A stretch of 24,527 nucleotides of DNA from Pseudomonadota bacterium (lineage in GTDB: Bacteria; Pseudomonadota; Gammaproteobacteria; Halothiobacillales; Halothiobacillaceae), in assembly GCA_021795795.1 (NCBI GenBank), contig JAJYPA010000070.1, positions 1 through 24,527 on the forward strand, read 5' to 3'. The notes beneath the pieces were generated by a model. The model saw only the letters and a program-made list of their open reading frames with translations, was not told the origin of the DNA and did no database searches. Made by a program: the position numbers and the translations under genes. This document shows, in pieces, positions 17,555-24,527 of this stretch. Numbering within the stretch: the stretch's first letter is position 1; the number at the start of each line of letters is the position of its first letter.

Positions 17555-17701
17555 CTTAACCAGCTGGTTGAGTCTGTCCCGTGTGCTATGTTTAGGGTTT
17601 AATAATTTAACTGAATATCAATTTTGACAAGGCTTCATCAAACACAGTGTGACTGCTGCAGACAATTTCTTACGGGTTTGACTACCCGTCTAATCATGAT
17701 T
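17555..17701. promoter_or_regulatory. Dyad-rich intergenic region between the hypothetical gene and tas
   Basis: The 241-bp divergent gap 17527-17767 holds several inverted repeats. AACCAGCTGGTT at 17558-17569 is perfect and extends to 18 bp (17555-17572) with one T-G pair. ACACAGTGT is at 17642-17650. ACGGGT-N6-ACCCGT is at 17672-17689. AATCATGATT is at 17692-17701. A TTGACA lies at 17624 but has no convincing -10 at 16-18 bp. The region probably contains the promoters and operators for both divergent genes, but no single promoter can be called. Confidence 0.4.
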
Positions 17702-17767
17702 CATGGCGCGTAAAACCCGCAAAATCAGGCCAAAGGCTTCAATTATCTCAAAGGAGGAACCCATCTA

Positions 17768-18805
17768 GTGGAACTTAGAACATTAGGGCGTTCGAATATC
17801 GAAGTAAGCACTATCTGCCTCGGCACAATGACCTTTGGTCAGCAAAATACAGAAGCAGAGTCCCATCGGCAACTCGATTTGGCTTTTTCCTCTGGGATCA
17901 ACTTCATCGATACCGCAGAAATGTACCCTGTACCTGCTCGGGCGCAAACACAGGGTAGGTCAGAATCGTTCGTTGGAACCTGGCTGGCTGGGCAGCGGCG
18001 TGATTCTGTGGTTTTAGCCTCAAAAATTGCCGGTCCCGGGCGTGGTATGGAATGGATGCGTGGTGGGCCGCGCGTAAATGCTGAACATATCCAGTCGGCG
18101 GTTGAGAGCAGTCTCAAGCGTTTACAGACCGATTACATCGATTTGTATCAAATTCATTGGCCGGAACGAAATGTTCCATTGTTCGGCGATCGCTACTACG
18201 ACAGCCGTCGTGAGCGAGAGGCGGAATCGGTCGAACATCAACTTCAATCGCTTTCCCGTTTGGTTGAAGCCGGAAAAATACGTGCGATCGGCCTTTCCAA
18301 CGAAACACCCTGGGGCGTGATGTCCTTCGAGTCGGCAGCCGAGCGGCTGGGCTTGTCTCATGTGGTCAGTATTCAGAACGCATTTAACCTGTTGAACCGA
18401 CGTTTCGAAATGGATGGTCTGGCAGAAGTAAGCCAAAGAACGGGTATCGGTCTGTTGGCATACAGCCCATTGGCATTCGGATTGCTAACTGGAAAGTATG
18501 TAATGAATCCGAATTCGGCTGGACGAATGACGGAATTTCCGGGATTCGGCCAACGCTATGCCAAGCCTAATGTCCAAGAGGCTTTAAAGGCTTATCTCGA
18601 ATTGGCGCAAGAGTACGAGCTATCGCCGGCGCAAATGGCAATCGCATTCATTCTGCAAAAATCATTTACAACATCGGTGATTATCGGTGCAACGGATGAA
18701 GAACAGCTGACCGAAAACATCGGCGCGGCCAACTGCACGTTGCCCGATTCTCTTATGAAGAAAATTGACGAAATCGATCAACGGTGGCCCAGTCCGACTC
18801 CCTGA
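17768..18805 (+). CDS. tas: Aldo/keto reductase, Tas family
   Basis: NADPH-type aldo/keto reductase fold protein, 345 aa, matching E. coli Tas (346 aa) in length and motif order. The start region LGTMTFGQQNTEAE, the tetrad D48, Y53, K86 and H130 (INFIDTAEMYPV, LASKIAGP, YQIHWPE), and the C-terminal cofactor motif IIGATDEEQLTENI are all present. The physiological substrate of Tas is unknown. The E. coli gene was found because overexpression helps a tyrosine auxotroph. The start is GTG, supported by AAAGGAGG 10 bases upstream and by the family N-terminus. The gene is divergent from the hypothetical gene and convergent with mscL, so it is probably monocistronic. Confidence 0.94.
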   Translation: MELRTLGRSNIEVSTICLGTMTFGQQNTEAESHRQLDLAFSSGINFIDTAEMYPVPARAQTQGRSESFVGTWLAGQRRDSVVLASKIAGPGRGMEWMRGGPRVNAEHIQSAVESSLKRLQTDYIDLYQIHWPERNVPLFGDRYYDSRREREAESVEHQLQSLSRLVEAGKIRAIGLSNETPWGVMSFESAAERLGLSHVVSIQNAFNLLNRRFEMDGLAEVSQRTGIGLLAYSPLAFGLLTGKYVMNPNSAGRMTEFPGFGQRYAKPNVQEALKAYLELAQEYELSPAQMAIAFILQKSFTTSVIIGATDEEQLTENIGAANCTLPDSLMKKIDEIDQRWPSPTP

Positions 18806-18853
18806 AAAAAGTGTCGAACAAGATGTCGAATCGGTTCCCTGTCTTGCCGATCT

Positions 18854-19264
18854 TCAATCGGCCTTGTTTTTCAACAGATCACGAATTTCGGTCAGTAGCT
18901 GGACATCTGCCGGAGGTGCAGCTGGTTCTGCAGGTTTAGCCTCGGGTTCAGGGCGCTTGAGTTTATTAATGACTTTCAATGCCATGAAAATGGCGAAGGC
19001 GACGATGGTGAAGTCCAGTGCCGTCTGAATGAATTGTCCATAGCGGATGGCAACTTCGGGCACCTTGTCGTGTGCAGCCTGGATAACGAAGTTCAGTTTA
19101 CTGAAATCCACGCCACCGATCAGCACACCAATCGGTGGCATGATGATGTCGCTGACCAATGAGGATACGATCTTCCCGAATGCAGCGCCGATGATGATGC
19201 CGACCGCCATATCAATCACGTTGCCTTTCATGGCAAATTCTTTGAACTCTTTAATCACGGACAT
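18854..19264 (-). CDS. mscL: Large-conductance mechanosensitive channel
   Basis: Homopentameric inner-membrane channel that opens under high membrane tension and releases solutes on osmotic downshock. The start at ATG 19264 gives 136 aa, exactly the E. coli length. An upstream in-frame ATG at 19333 would add 23 residues that are not part of the family. The N-terminal helix [20 protein letters not shown] leads into TM1 ([20 protein letters not shown]), then the periplasmic loop, TM2 at about 77-98, and a charged P/A-rich linker before the C-terminal helix. A good AAGGAAAA ribosome site precedes the chosen start. It is convergent with tas and divergent from the peroxiredoxin gene across 215 bp. 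Confidence 0.96.
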   Translation of the reverse strand: MSVIKEFKEFAMKGNVIDMAVGIIIGAAFGKIVSSLVSDIIMPPIGVLIGGVDFSKLNFVIQAAHDKVPEVAIRYGQFIQTALDFTIVAFAIFMALKVINKLKRPEPEAKPAEPAAPPADVQLLTEIRDLLKNKAD

Positions 19265-19381
19265 GTTGTTTTCCTTTTTTACAATTGGCCGACTTAGGCA
19301 GGGTGGATTATGCCATGACCAATTTTTTTGCAAACCTTGTTCCGGTGGGATTTAGGTCTATATTTATTGATCAAGAAGATC

Positions 19382-19483
19382 ATGATAAACAAACAGCTTG
19401 GATTAGATCTGCTTGAGCAGTGTGATTACAACCGAATGCCTGTGGATGATCGGCATCTAATTAGTTGGGGTGATGAAGGATGA
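19382..19483 (+). CDS. Possible 33-aa small ORF upstream of the peroxiredoxin gene
   Basis: An ATG at 19382 opens a 34-codon frame (beginning MINKQLGLDLLEQ) that closes at TGA 19481-19483, overlapping the peroxiredoxin ATG as ATGA. An AAGAAG stretch lies 3-9 bases before the ATG. TATATT at 19359-19364 could be a -10 element, with only a weak -35 (TTGTTC at 19337). The product has no membrane segment and no recognised family. The stop-start overlap suggests coupling but could be chance. It may instead be just the 5' leader of the next gene. Confidence 0.3.
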   Translation: MINKQLGLDLLEQCDYNRMPVDDRHLISWGDEG

Positions 19484-20025
19484 AATCAGGTCTGCTTTTG
19501 CTGTCCTCATTGATTATGGTTTTGAGTCTGGCCTGGTCTGGTGCTGTCTTTGCAGCATTAAAGGTCGGCGAGGCTGCACCGTCGTTTAATTTACCTGATC
19601 AAAAAGGAGTCATGCATTCGCTTGCCGATTATCGGGGAAAGTGGTTGGTGCTTTATTTTTATCCCAAGGATGAGACACCGGGTTGCACGACCGAGGCTTG
19701 TACATTCCGTGATGACATTGCCACCATTCAAAGTATGGGAGCGGTGGTAGTTGGCATTAGTGAAGACAGCATCGATAGTCACGCACGATTTGCGAAAAAA
19801 TACCATCTCCCATTTACCTTGCTTGCAGATGACAATGGCGCGACGGCCCAAGAGTATGATTCGCTGTTTTCCATTCTCGGGATGATGAAATTTGCCAAAC
19901 GGCATACCTTCATCATCAGTCCGGATGGACGCTTGGCTGCGAAATTCATGGATGTTGATCCGGATGACCACAGTAAACACGTCATCGCCAAGCTCACGTC
20001 TCTGATTAATGGCTCGCCAAAATAG
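19480..20025 (+). CDS. Exported Bcp/PrxQ-type thioredoxin-dependent peroxiredoxin
   Basis: Peroxiredoxin of the Bcp/PrxQ subfamily, reducing hydrogen peroxide and organic peroxides. At 181 aa it is longer than E. coli Bcp (156 aa) because of a Sec signal peptide (residues 1-25, MKSGLLLLSS to AVFA), so it should act in the periplasm. The core begins at LKVGEAAPSFNLPD. The active site TPGCTTEAC has the peroxidatic C69 and, five residues on, resolving C74, as in the two-Cys form of Bcp. The reductant in the periplasm is not evident from neighbours. GGGG at 19467-19470 can serve as ribosome site. A short ORF may precede and overlap it. Confidence 0.92.
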   Translation: MKSGLLLLSSLIMVLSLAWSGAVFAALKVGEAAPSFNLPDQKGVMHSLADYRGKWLVLYFYPKDETPGCTTEACTFRDDIATIQSMGAVVVGISEDSIDSHARFAKKYHLPFTLLADDNGATAQEYDSLFSILGMMKFAKRHTFIISPDGRLAAKFMDVDPDDHSKHVIAKLTSLINGSPK

Positions 20026-20053
20026 CGGGCCTTCCGTTTTTATCTTTGATTTG

Positions 20054-20293
20054 TCAGGACTTTTTGACGAATTCTGATTTGAGGCCCATTGCTCCGATGC
20101 CGTCGATCTTGCAATCGATATCGTGGTCGCCTTCGACCAAGCGAATGTTCTTAACTTTGGTGCCAACCTTGACCACAAGTGATGAGCCCTTGACTTTCAG
20201 ATCCTTTATAACCGTTACGGTGTCGCCATCGTGCAGCACATTGCCATTCGCATCCTTGATAACAAGGCTGCCATTGAGGCTGTTTTGAGTCAT
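20054..20293 (-). CDS. Short PhnA/YjdM family protein
   Basis: A 79-aa protein equal to the C-terminal domain of YjdM (formerly PhnA): [46 protein letters not shown] and ending [10 protein letters not shown]. coli YjdM is 111 aa and begins with a four-cysteine zinc ribbon that is absent here. No Zn-ribbon cysteines are encoded in the upstream extension of this frame to 20356. The name alkylphosphonate-uptake protein is historical, and the function is not settled. The chosen start at 20293 lacks a good ribosome site. It is convergent with the peroxiredoxin gene (28 bp) and divergent from the sigma-54 activator gene (61 bp). Confidence 0.88.
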   Translation of the reverse strand: MTQNSLNGSLVIKDANGNVLHDGDTVTVIKDLKVKGSSLVVKVGTKVKNIRLVEGDHDIDCKIDGIGAMGLKSEFVKKS

Positions 20294-20320
20294 TAGCCAG
20301 TAAACTTTCGCGCCGCAATG

Positions 20321-20326
20321 TATAAT
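20321..20326 (+). promoter_or_regulatory. Possible -10 box for the sigma-54 activator gene
   Basis: A consensus TATAAT lies 28 bp before ATG 20355 in the 61-bp divergent gap. The sequence 16-18 bp upstream is not a recognisable -35, so the call rests on the -10 and its position only. Confidence 0.3.
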
Positions 20327-20354
20327 TTCTAAAATAAAATGATGTGGGTGCGGC

Positions 20355-21317
20355 ATGAAAGATCATTCTTTGTTCACGCAGATTTGGACTCAATCGCCCG
20401 TGTTCGAATCGGTCCTGCGAAGCGTTCAAATTGTCGCTGCTACCGAGGCGACTACCTTGATTCTTGGGGAATCAGGTACCGGCAAGGAACTCGTTGCGCG
20501 TGCGTTGTATGACGGTTCCGGGCGTCGGGATCGACCATACATCGCAGTCAATTGCGCCAGCTTCTCTGAAGCTTTGGCAGAGTCGCAATTGTTTGGCCAT
20601 AGGCGGGGCGCGTTCACGGGCGCTCAGTGTGATTATGATGGTCAAATCCGTTCGGCTGATGGCGGGACACTTTTTCTTGATGAAATAGCCGAGTTGAGTT
20701 TGCCTGTGCAAGCCAAATTGCTTCGTTTTCTGGAAACGGGAGAGGTGATGGGACTGGGTGAATCTCAAAGCCGACGAGTCGATGTTCGTCTTGTGGCTGC
20801 GACACACCGGGATTTGCTTCAGATGGTTGAGCAGGGGCTTTTCCGGGCTGATTTATTCTATCGCCTTCAGGTCGTACCCATTGAATTACCCCCACTTAGG
20901 ATGCGTCAGGGTGATATTGATTGGTTGCTTGCGCGGTTCATGAATGAGTTTGCCGAACGGTACACACTGCATATGCCCCGGCTCACCTCAAAGGCGCGTG
21001 GTGTGATCAGACGACACCCTTGGCCTGGAAATGTGCGTGAATTGCGTAATATGGCAGAACGCTTGGTTATCCTGCACTCGGGCAAATCTGTTGATGTAGA
21101 TAACCTCCCACATGAATTGCGTACTCCTGATTTAAGGGAAAACACCACTCGCCGTTTTCATCTACCGGAAAATGGCGTTGATCTTGAAGCCATTGAGTCC
21201 GATTTGCTGCGTCAAGCGCTGCTGCGAACAGGTGGAAACAAGAGTAGAGCAGCACGATTATTGAACTTGTCTCGCGACACCTTTCTTTATCGGCTCAAAA
21301 AGTTTTCTATTCAGTAG
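20355..21317 (+). CDS. Sigma-54-dependent transcriptional activator, PspF-like, no sensor domain
   Basis: AAA+ enhancer-binding protein, 320 aa. The ATPase domain starts almost at the N-terminus: Walker A GESGTGKE at 38-45, the sigma-54 contact loop GAFTGA at 85-90, Walker B GGTLFLDE at 103-110, and the conserved FRADLFYRL and [10 protein letters not shown] further on. A Fis-type helix-turn-helix ends the protein ([22 protein letters not shown]). No receiver, GAF or PAS domain precedes the AAA+ domain, so control must come from a partner protein, as with PspA acting on PspF, or from expression level. Target genes are not evident, because I found no good GG-N10-GC promoter in the neighbouring gaps. 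A strong terminator follows. Confidence 0.93.
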   Translation: MKDHSLFTQIWTQSPVFESVLRSVQIVAATEATTLILGESGTGKELVARALYDGSGRRDRPYIAVNCASFSEALAESQLFGHRRGAFTGAQCDYDGQIRSADGGTLFLDEIAELSLPVQAKLLRFLETGEVMGLGESQSRRVDVRLVAATHRDLLQMVEQGLFRADLFYRLQVVPIELPPLRMRQGDIDWLLARFMNEFAERYTLHMPRLTSKARGVIRRHPWPGNVRELRNMAERLVILHSGKSVDVDNLPHELRTPDLRENTTRRFHLPENGVDLEAIESDLLRQALLRTGGNKSRAARLLNLSRDTFLYRLKKFSIQ

Positions 21318-21335
21318 GTATTTTTATCCCGACGG

Positions 21336-21364
21336 AAAAAAACGCCAATCTTTGGCGTTTTTTT
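21336..21364. terminator. Strong bidirectional intrinsic terminator
   Basis: A perfect hairpin AACGCCAA-TCT-TTGGCGTT (21341-21359) is flanked by seven A and seven T, so it could end transcription in both directions. It lies 18 bp after the stop of the sigma-54 activator gene and isolates it from gcvH. Confidence 0.93.
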
Positions 21365-21414
21365 ATTGATCGGGCTCGCCCTGAATAAAAATATTTCTTT
21401 AATTCATTATTTTG

Positions 21415-21482
21415 TTATCGAACCTGTGTTTTGATTCAAGAATTGGCCGTTGAGCCTGATCTGGGCTTGAGCGGTTCGATAA
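21415..21482. repeat. 10-bp perfect inverted repeat with 48-nt interior, upstream of gcvH
   Basis: TTATCGAACC (21415-21424) is the exact reverse complement of GGTTCGATAA (21473-21482). Inside, TTGAGCC-TGATCTG-GGCTTGA can form a second hairpin with two G-T pairs. As RNA this would be a stem with internal loop and apical hairpin 75 bases before gcvH. It has no T-run, and it lacks the glycine riboswitch core. It could be a leader structure, or it could be chance. Confidence 0.35.
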
Positions 21483-21557
21483 ATTGAATTGACGTAAGAC
21501 ATGTGACGTATCGGAACAGTTAGACTGCTCGCCTGATTTATTGATGAGGAAATTGAC

Positions 21558-21929
21558 ATGACCGTGCCTATTGATCGCCGTTATGGTCCGACACATGAGT
21601 GGTATTTGCTTGAAGACGATCTGCTTGTTCTGGGTGTAACCGAACAGGGACAAGCGTTACTTGGTGATGTCGTGTTCGCCCAATTGCCCGATGTCGGTTC
21701 ACATGTTCAGCGTGGGCAGGCTTGTGCCACATTGGAATCGGTGAAAGCAGCTTCGGATGTGATCTGCCCGGTTGATGGTGTCGTCATCGCTGTGAATTCG
21801 GCACTTTCAGATTCCCCTGAGTTGATCAACGACGATCCGTTCGATACAGGTTGGATTCTCCACATACACCCATCGAGTTCTCCGGATGAGTGGATGTCTC
21901 CCGAAGATTATCTGGCGCAAGCGGAATAG
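21558..21929 (+). CDS. gcvH: Glycine cleavage system H protein
   Basis: Lipoyl carrier protein that shuttles the aminomethyl intermediate between the P, T and L proteins of glycine cleavage. In some bacteria it is also the entry point for lipoate transfer. At 123 aa it is close to E. coli GcvH (129 aa). The lipoylation motif TLESVKAASD gives K63. THEWYLLEDD near the N-terminus and NSALSDSPELINDDPF also match the family. Sulfur-oxidiser LbpA proteins resemble GcvH, but none of their Hdr-like partner genes is in the window. GAGGAAATTGAC gives a good ribosome site. gcvT and gcvP are not adjacent. dgkA follows after only 9 bp. Confidence 0.92.
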   Translation: MTVPIDRRYGPTHEWYLLEDDLLVLGVTEQGQALLGDVVFAQLPDVGSHVQRGQACATLESVKAASDVICPVDGVVIAVNSALSDSPELINDDPFDTGWILHIHPSSSPDEWMSPEDYLAQAE

Positions 21930-21938
21930 GAAAGGCTG

Positions 21939-22313
21939 ATGGCATCTGAAAACCTGGGCATCAAACGCATCATGCTGGCCGCCAAATATTCCTGGCAAGG
22001 TTTCCGGGTGGCTTATCGCAAGGAAGAGGCGTTCCGGCAGGAAATTTGGCTGGCAATAATCGCGATTCCTTTGGGGCTTTATCTGGGGCAAACAGGAATC
22101 GAAAGAGGAATGCTCGTTGGCTCCATTTTGCTGATTCTGATCGTCGAGCTTTTGAACACGGGCATTGAGAATGTGGTGGATCGCGTCGGTCTGGATCCGC
22201 ACAAACTATCCGGACGCGCCAAGGACATGGGTTCGGCTGCAGTTTTTCTTTCTATAGTGATGGCTGCTGTGATCTGGGCGCTTATTCTGTGGCCTCAGCT
22301 GGTTGGGCATTAG
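21939..22313 (+). CDS. dgkA: Diacylglycerol kinase (prokaryotic, integral membrane)
   Basis: Small trimeric membrane kinase that phosphorylates diacylglycerol to phosphatidate, recycling the lipid left by membrane-derived oligosaccharide synthesis. At 124 aa with three membrane segments it matches E. coli DgkA (122 aa). The conserved block VELLNTGIENVVDRVG provides E70, N73, E77 and D81, equivalents of E69, N72, E76 and D80. KLSGRAKDMGSAAVFLS is also present. A GGAAAGG ribosome site overlaps the end of gcvH, so the two are likely co-transcribed. The stop is 30 bp from the convergent mreD stop. Confidence 0.96.
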   Translation: MASENLGIKRIMLAAKYSWQGFRVAYRKEEAFRQEIWLAIIAIPLGLYLGQTGIERGMLVGSILLILIVELLNTGIENVVDRVGLDPHKLSGRAKDMGSAAVFLSIVMAAVIWALILWPQLVGH

Positions 22314-22343
22314 GCTCTGTGTTTTTTGTGTCTGATTGTCCGA

Positions 22344-22811
22344 TCAATATCGTCTGCGGAGCAGGTGAAAAACCATCAAGATAATTGGCCAGGCAACGAG
22401 ATTGCTCGCTACCCGAAACAGATTGTGCAAAAGCATGGTCAGGTCGGAAATTCCACCCTGCATCCAAAGTGACAACAGCAAGTAGATAGCGCTCAAACCG
22501 GCAACGAACAGTGCCTGCTGTATAGGGCCGGTAAAGAAAAGCATCTGCCTCAAACCGAGCACCACGGCCGCGCTTAGGGTGAACAAAAGTGCATTCGCTC
22601 CTAGTAATCCTACGCTCGCTACATCCAGAACCAGTCCAGCCATCCAGGCGACAATGAGTCCGACTGAATTGGGTTCTCGAATACACCAGTACAGAACGGT
22701 CAACAGCAGCCATTGTGGTGCGTAGTGCTGGTACAGTGGCACACTGGGCTCAACGGTCAGGATGAGTGCAACCAGCAGGCTGAGCGGGATCATCGCCCAG
22801 TTATTGCGCAC
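22344..22811 (-). CDS. mreD: Rod-shape-determining protein MreD
   Basis: Inner-membrane component of the elongation machinery, 155 aa (E. coli, 162 aa), with about five hydrophobic segments. Family features include the N-terminal LLVALILTVEP, the short motif REPNSVGLIVAWMAGLVLDV (residues 45-64), and LLGANALLFTLSA. It works with MreB and MreC to hold the PBP2-RodA synthase. The ATG overlaps the mreC stop by 11 bp, the same overlap length as between mrdA and mrdB. The last gene of the mreBCD set as seen here, it is convergent with dgkA with no obvious intrinsic terminator in the 30-bp gap. Confidence 0.94.
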   Translation of the reverse strand: MRNNWAMIPLSLLVALILTVEPSVPLYQHYAPQWLLLTVLYWCIREPNSVGLIVAWMAGLVLDVASVGLLGANALLFTLSAAVVLGLRQMLFFTGPIQQALFVAGLSAIYLLLSLWMQGGISDLTMLLHNLFRVASNLVAWPIILMVFHLLRRRY

Positions 22812-23802
22812 GTGGTTTCTCCTGTCCGGATTGCGCCTGAGTCACAGGAGGCGTACTAAAGCTCGGCGGGAGAAAGTTTGGTGCACGAGGCGTAGTATCT
22901 TGGGTCATGTCTATTAGACGCTGCGAAGGAAGTGACACGATAGAAGCCTGTTCAGCCTTGCTGTTGGGCGGCGGCGGGGCATCCGGTGGATCGGTCAGAA
23001 CCAGTACCTGGCTGATATGTTCAAGGTCGGCTACGGGGCGGGCCGTAATGTTGACGAAGGCTTGACTGCGTTCATCCTGAACCTGAGTGACGCGTGCGAC
23101 GGGATAACCTTGAGGGAACACGCCGTCCAGTCCTGAGGTGGTCAGTAGATCGCCGACTTTGACATTGAATCGTTCAGGAATACGGTTCATGGTCAGGGCT
23201 TCGCGCTGATCGGTTCCTTTGACAATGCCAACAAAGCCCGTGTCGCCGACAGCAACAGATAGCGCGTGCCTGCGAGAGTCAACTTCAAGAACGACCGCGC
23301 CCGTCAACGAACTTCTTAAAACCTGCCCAATAATTCCTTGGCCGTCAATGACGGGTTGGCCCGGTTTGACGCCATCGCGAATACCGCGGTTGATCGCGAA
23401 TGTTCGCTGTTCGGGGTTGTCGTTCACGGCGATCAAACGAGCCAGCAAAACGTTGGGTACTTCTTTGCTCTGACCATGCAGTAGTTTTCTGAGCTCATTT
23501 AATTGTGTTTGTAGATCAAAAAACTGCTGCATTTGCCCTTTGAGCAGAAGGTTCTCCTCTTCAAGCGCGCGTATCTTTTTGACCTGTTCTGTTTTGCTTT
23601 CAAGAAAAATGGAAAGATTTGTTCCCCATACGGCGGGCGCATGCACAATACGGGCGATGCCATCGGTCAGGCCGCCAATCCCGCTATTGATGTTTTTGAC
23701 CCATGAGCTTCCTGCTCGATCCAGCGCCATCAGAAAAACAGACAGCAACACCAAGATTAACAGCTTGGTAATACCGGGGCGATGTGACTCGAATAAGGTC
23801 AC
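22801..23802 (-). CDS. mreC: Rod-shape-determining protein MreC
   Basis: Bitopic periplasmic protein that activates PBP2 in the elongation complex. 333 aa: a membrane anchor at about residues 12-28, a coiled coil at about 65-110 (KIRALEEENLLLKGQMQQFF), then the beta-barrel region with PVIDGQGIIGQVLRSS, RRHALSVAVGD and LLTTSGLDGVFPQGYPV. A proline- and serine-rich tail of about 65 residues (DAPPPPNSKAEQ onward) follows the conserved domain and is probably disordered. The start is GTG with a poor ribosome site, 15 bp after the mreB stop, so translation may depend on coupling with mreB. Confidence 0.95.
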   Translation of the reverse strand: MTLFESHRPGITKLLILVLLSVFLMALDRAGSSWVKNINSGIGGLTDGIARIVHAPAVWGTNLSIFLESKTEQVKKIRALEEENLLLKGQMQQFFDLQTQLNELRKLLHGQSKEVPNVLLARLIAVNDNPEQRTFAINRGIRDGVKPGQPVIDGQGIIGQVLRSSLTGAVVLEVDSRRHALSVAVGDTGFVGIVKGTDQREALTMNRIPERFNVKVGDLLTTSGLDGVFPQGYPVARVTQVQDERSQAFVNITARPVADLEHISQVLVLTDPPDAPPPPNSKAEQASIVSLPSQRLIDMTQDTTPRAPNFLPPSFSTPPVTQAQSGQEKPRAQ

Positions 23803-23817
23803 GAACGGCTTGGGGCG

Positions 23818-24527
<710 letters not shown>

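Noticed and set aside
17624..17652. TTGACA as -35 box for tas
   Set aside because: At 16-18 bp downstream the sequence (GTGTGA and neighbours) is not -10-like.
19368..19382. TGATC-N5-GATCA dyad upstream of the peroxiredoxin gene
   Set aside because: Five-bp arms are expected by chance many times in a window this size.
21473..21479. GGTTCGA resembling a tRNA T-loop
   Set aside because: No acceptor stem, anticodon arm or CCA end can be built around it. The bases belong to a simple inverted repeat.
21365..21557. Glycine riboswitch upstream of gcvH
   Set aside because: The conserved glycine aptamer core sequences are absent, although the location would fit.

Overview
The window looks like the chromosome of a gammaproteobacterium. 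The mrdA-mrdB-mltB-rlpA-dacA-dat-ybeD-lipB-lipA order is a proteobacterial arrangement, and Tas, MscL, DgkA and YjdM-like proteins resemble their Escherichia coli counterparts over their whole length. Genus is not provable from sequence alone. A Halothiobacillus-like sulfur chemolithoautotroph is a guess from overall impression only. Almost all of the window is housekeeping DNA. The one clear accessory event is an IS3-family insertion at 12539-13724.

Left third (1-10349, all + strand): ppa, then a very tightly packed cell-wall and lipoate cluster. From mrdA (PBP2) through mrdB (RodA), mltB, rlpA, dacA, dat and ybeD, every start codon overlaps the previous stop, so the seven genes look transcribed together and translationally coupled. 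PBP2 and RodA form the elongation-specific peptidoglycan synthase. MltB and RlpA cleave glycan strands, DacA trims pentapeptides, and Dat may supply D-amino acids. lipB and lipA follow and make the lipoyl cofactor, then a one-domain MazG-like protein.

Middle (10350-17767): a SulP anion transporter with a palindrome in front of it. Next comes a PAS-PAS-GGDEF diguanylate cyclase gene (- strand) cut in two by the IS element. The element has 4-bp target duplications and terminal inverted repeats, and removing it restores the frame exactly. Divergent from the broken cyclase gene is an intact MASE1-GGDEF(degenerate)-EAL gene, predicted to be a c-di-GMP phosphodiesterase. An unrecognised acidic soluble protein follows. 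The intergenic region beyond it is rich in small dyads.

Right third (17768-24527): tas (aldo/keto reductase), mscL (- strand), an exported Bcp/PrxQ-type peroxiredoxin possibly preceded by a 33-codon ORF, a short PhnA/YjdM-type protein (- strand), a PspF-like sigma-54 activator without a sensor domain, a strong bidirectional terminator, gcvH, and dgkA. On the - strand at the end lies mreBCD, with mreB truncated by the window edge. MreBCD and the PBP2/RodA pair at the other end form the same elongation machinery. The lipoyl lysine of GcvH is a substrate for LipB and LipA. No rRNA, tRNA or CRISPR array was seen, and no gene-free stretch exceeds 300 bases.
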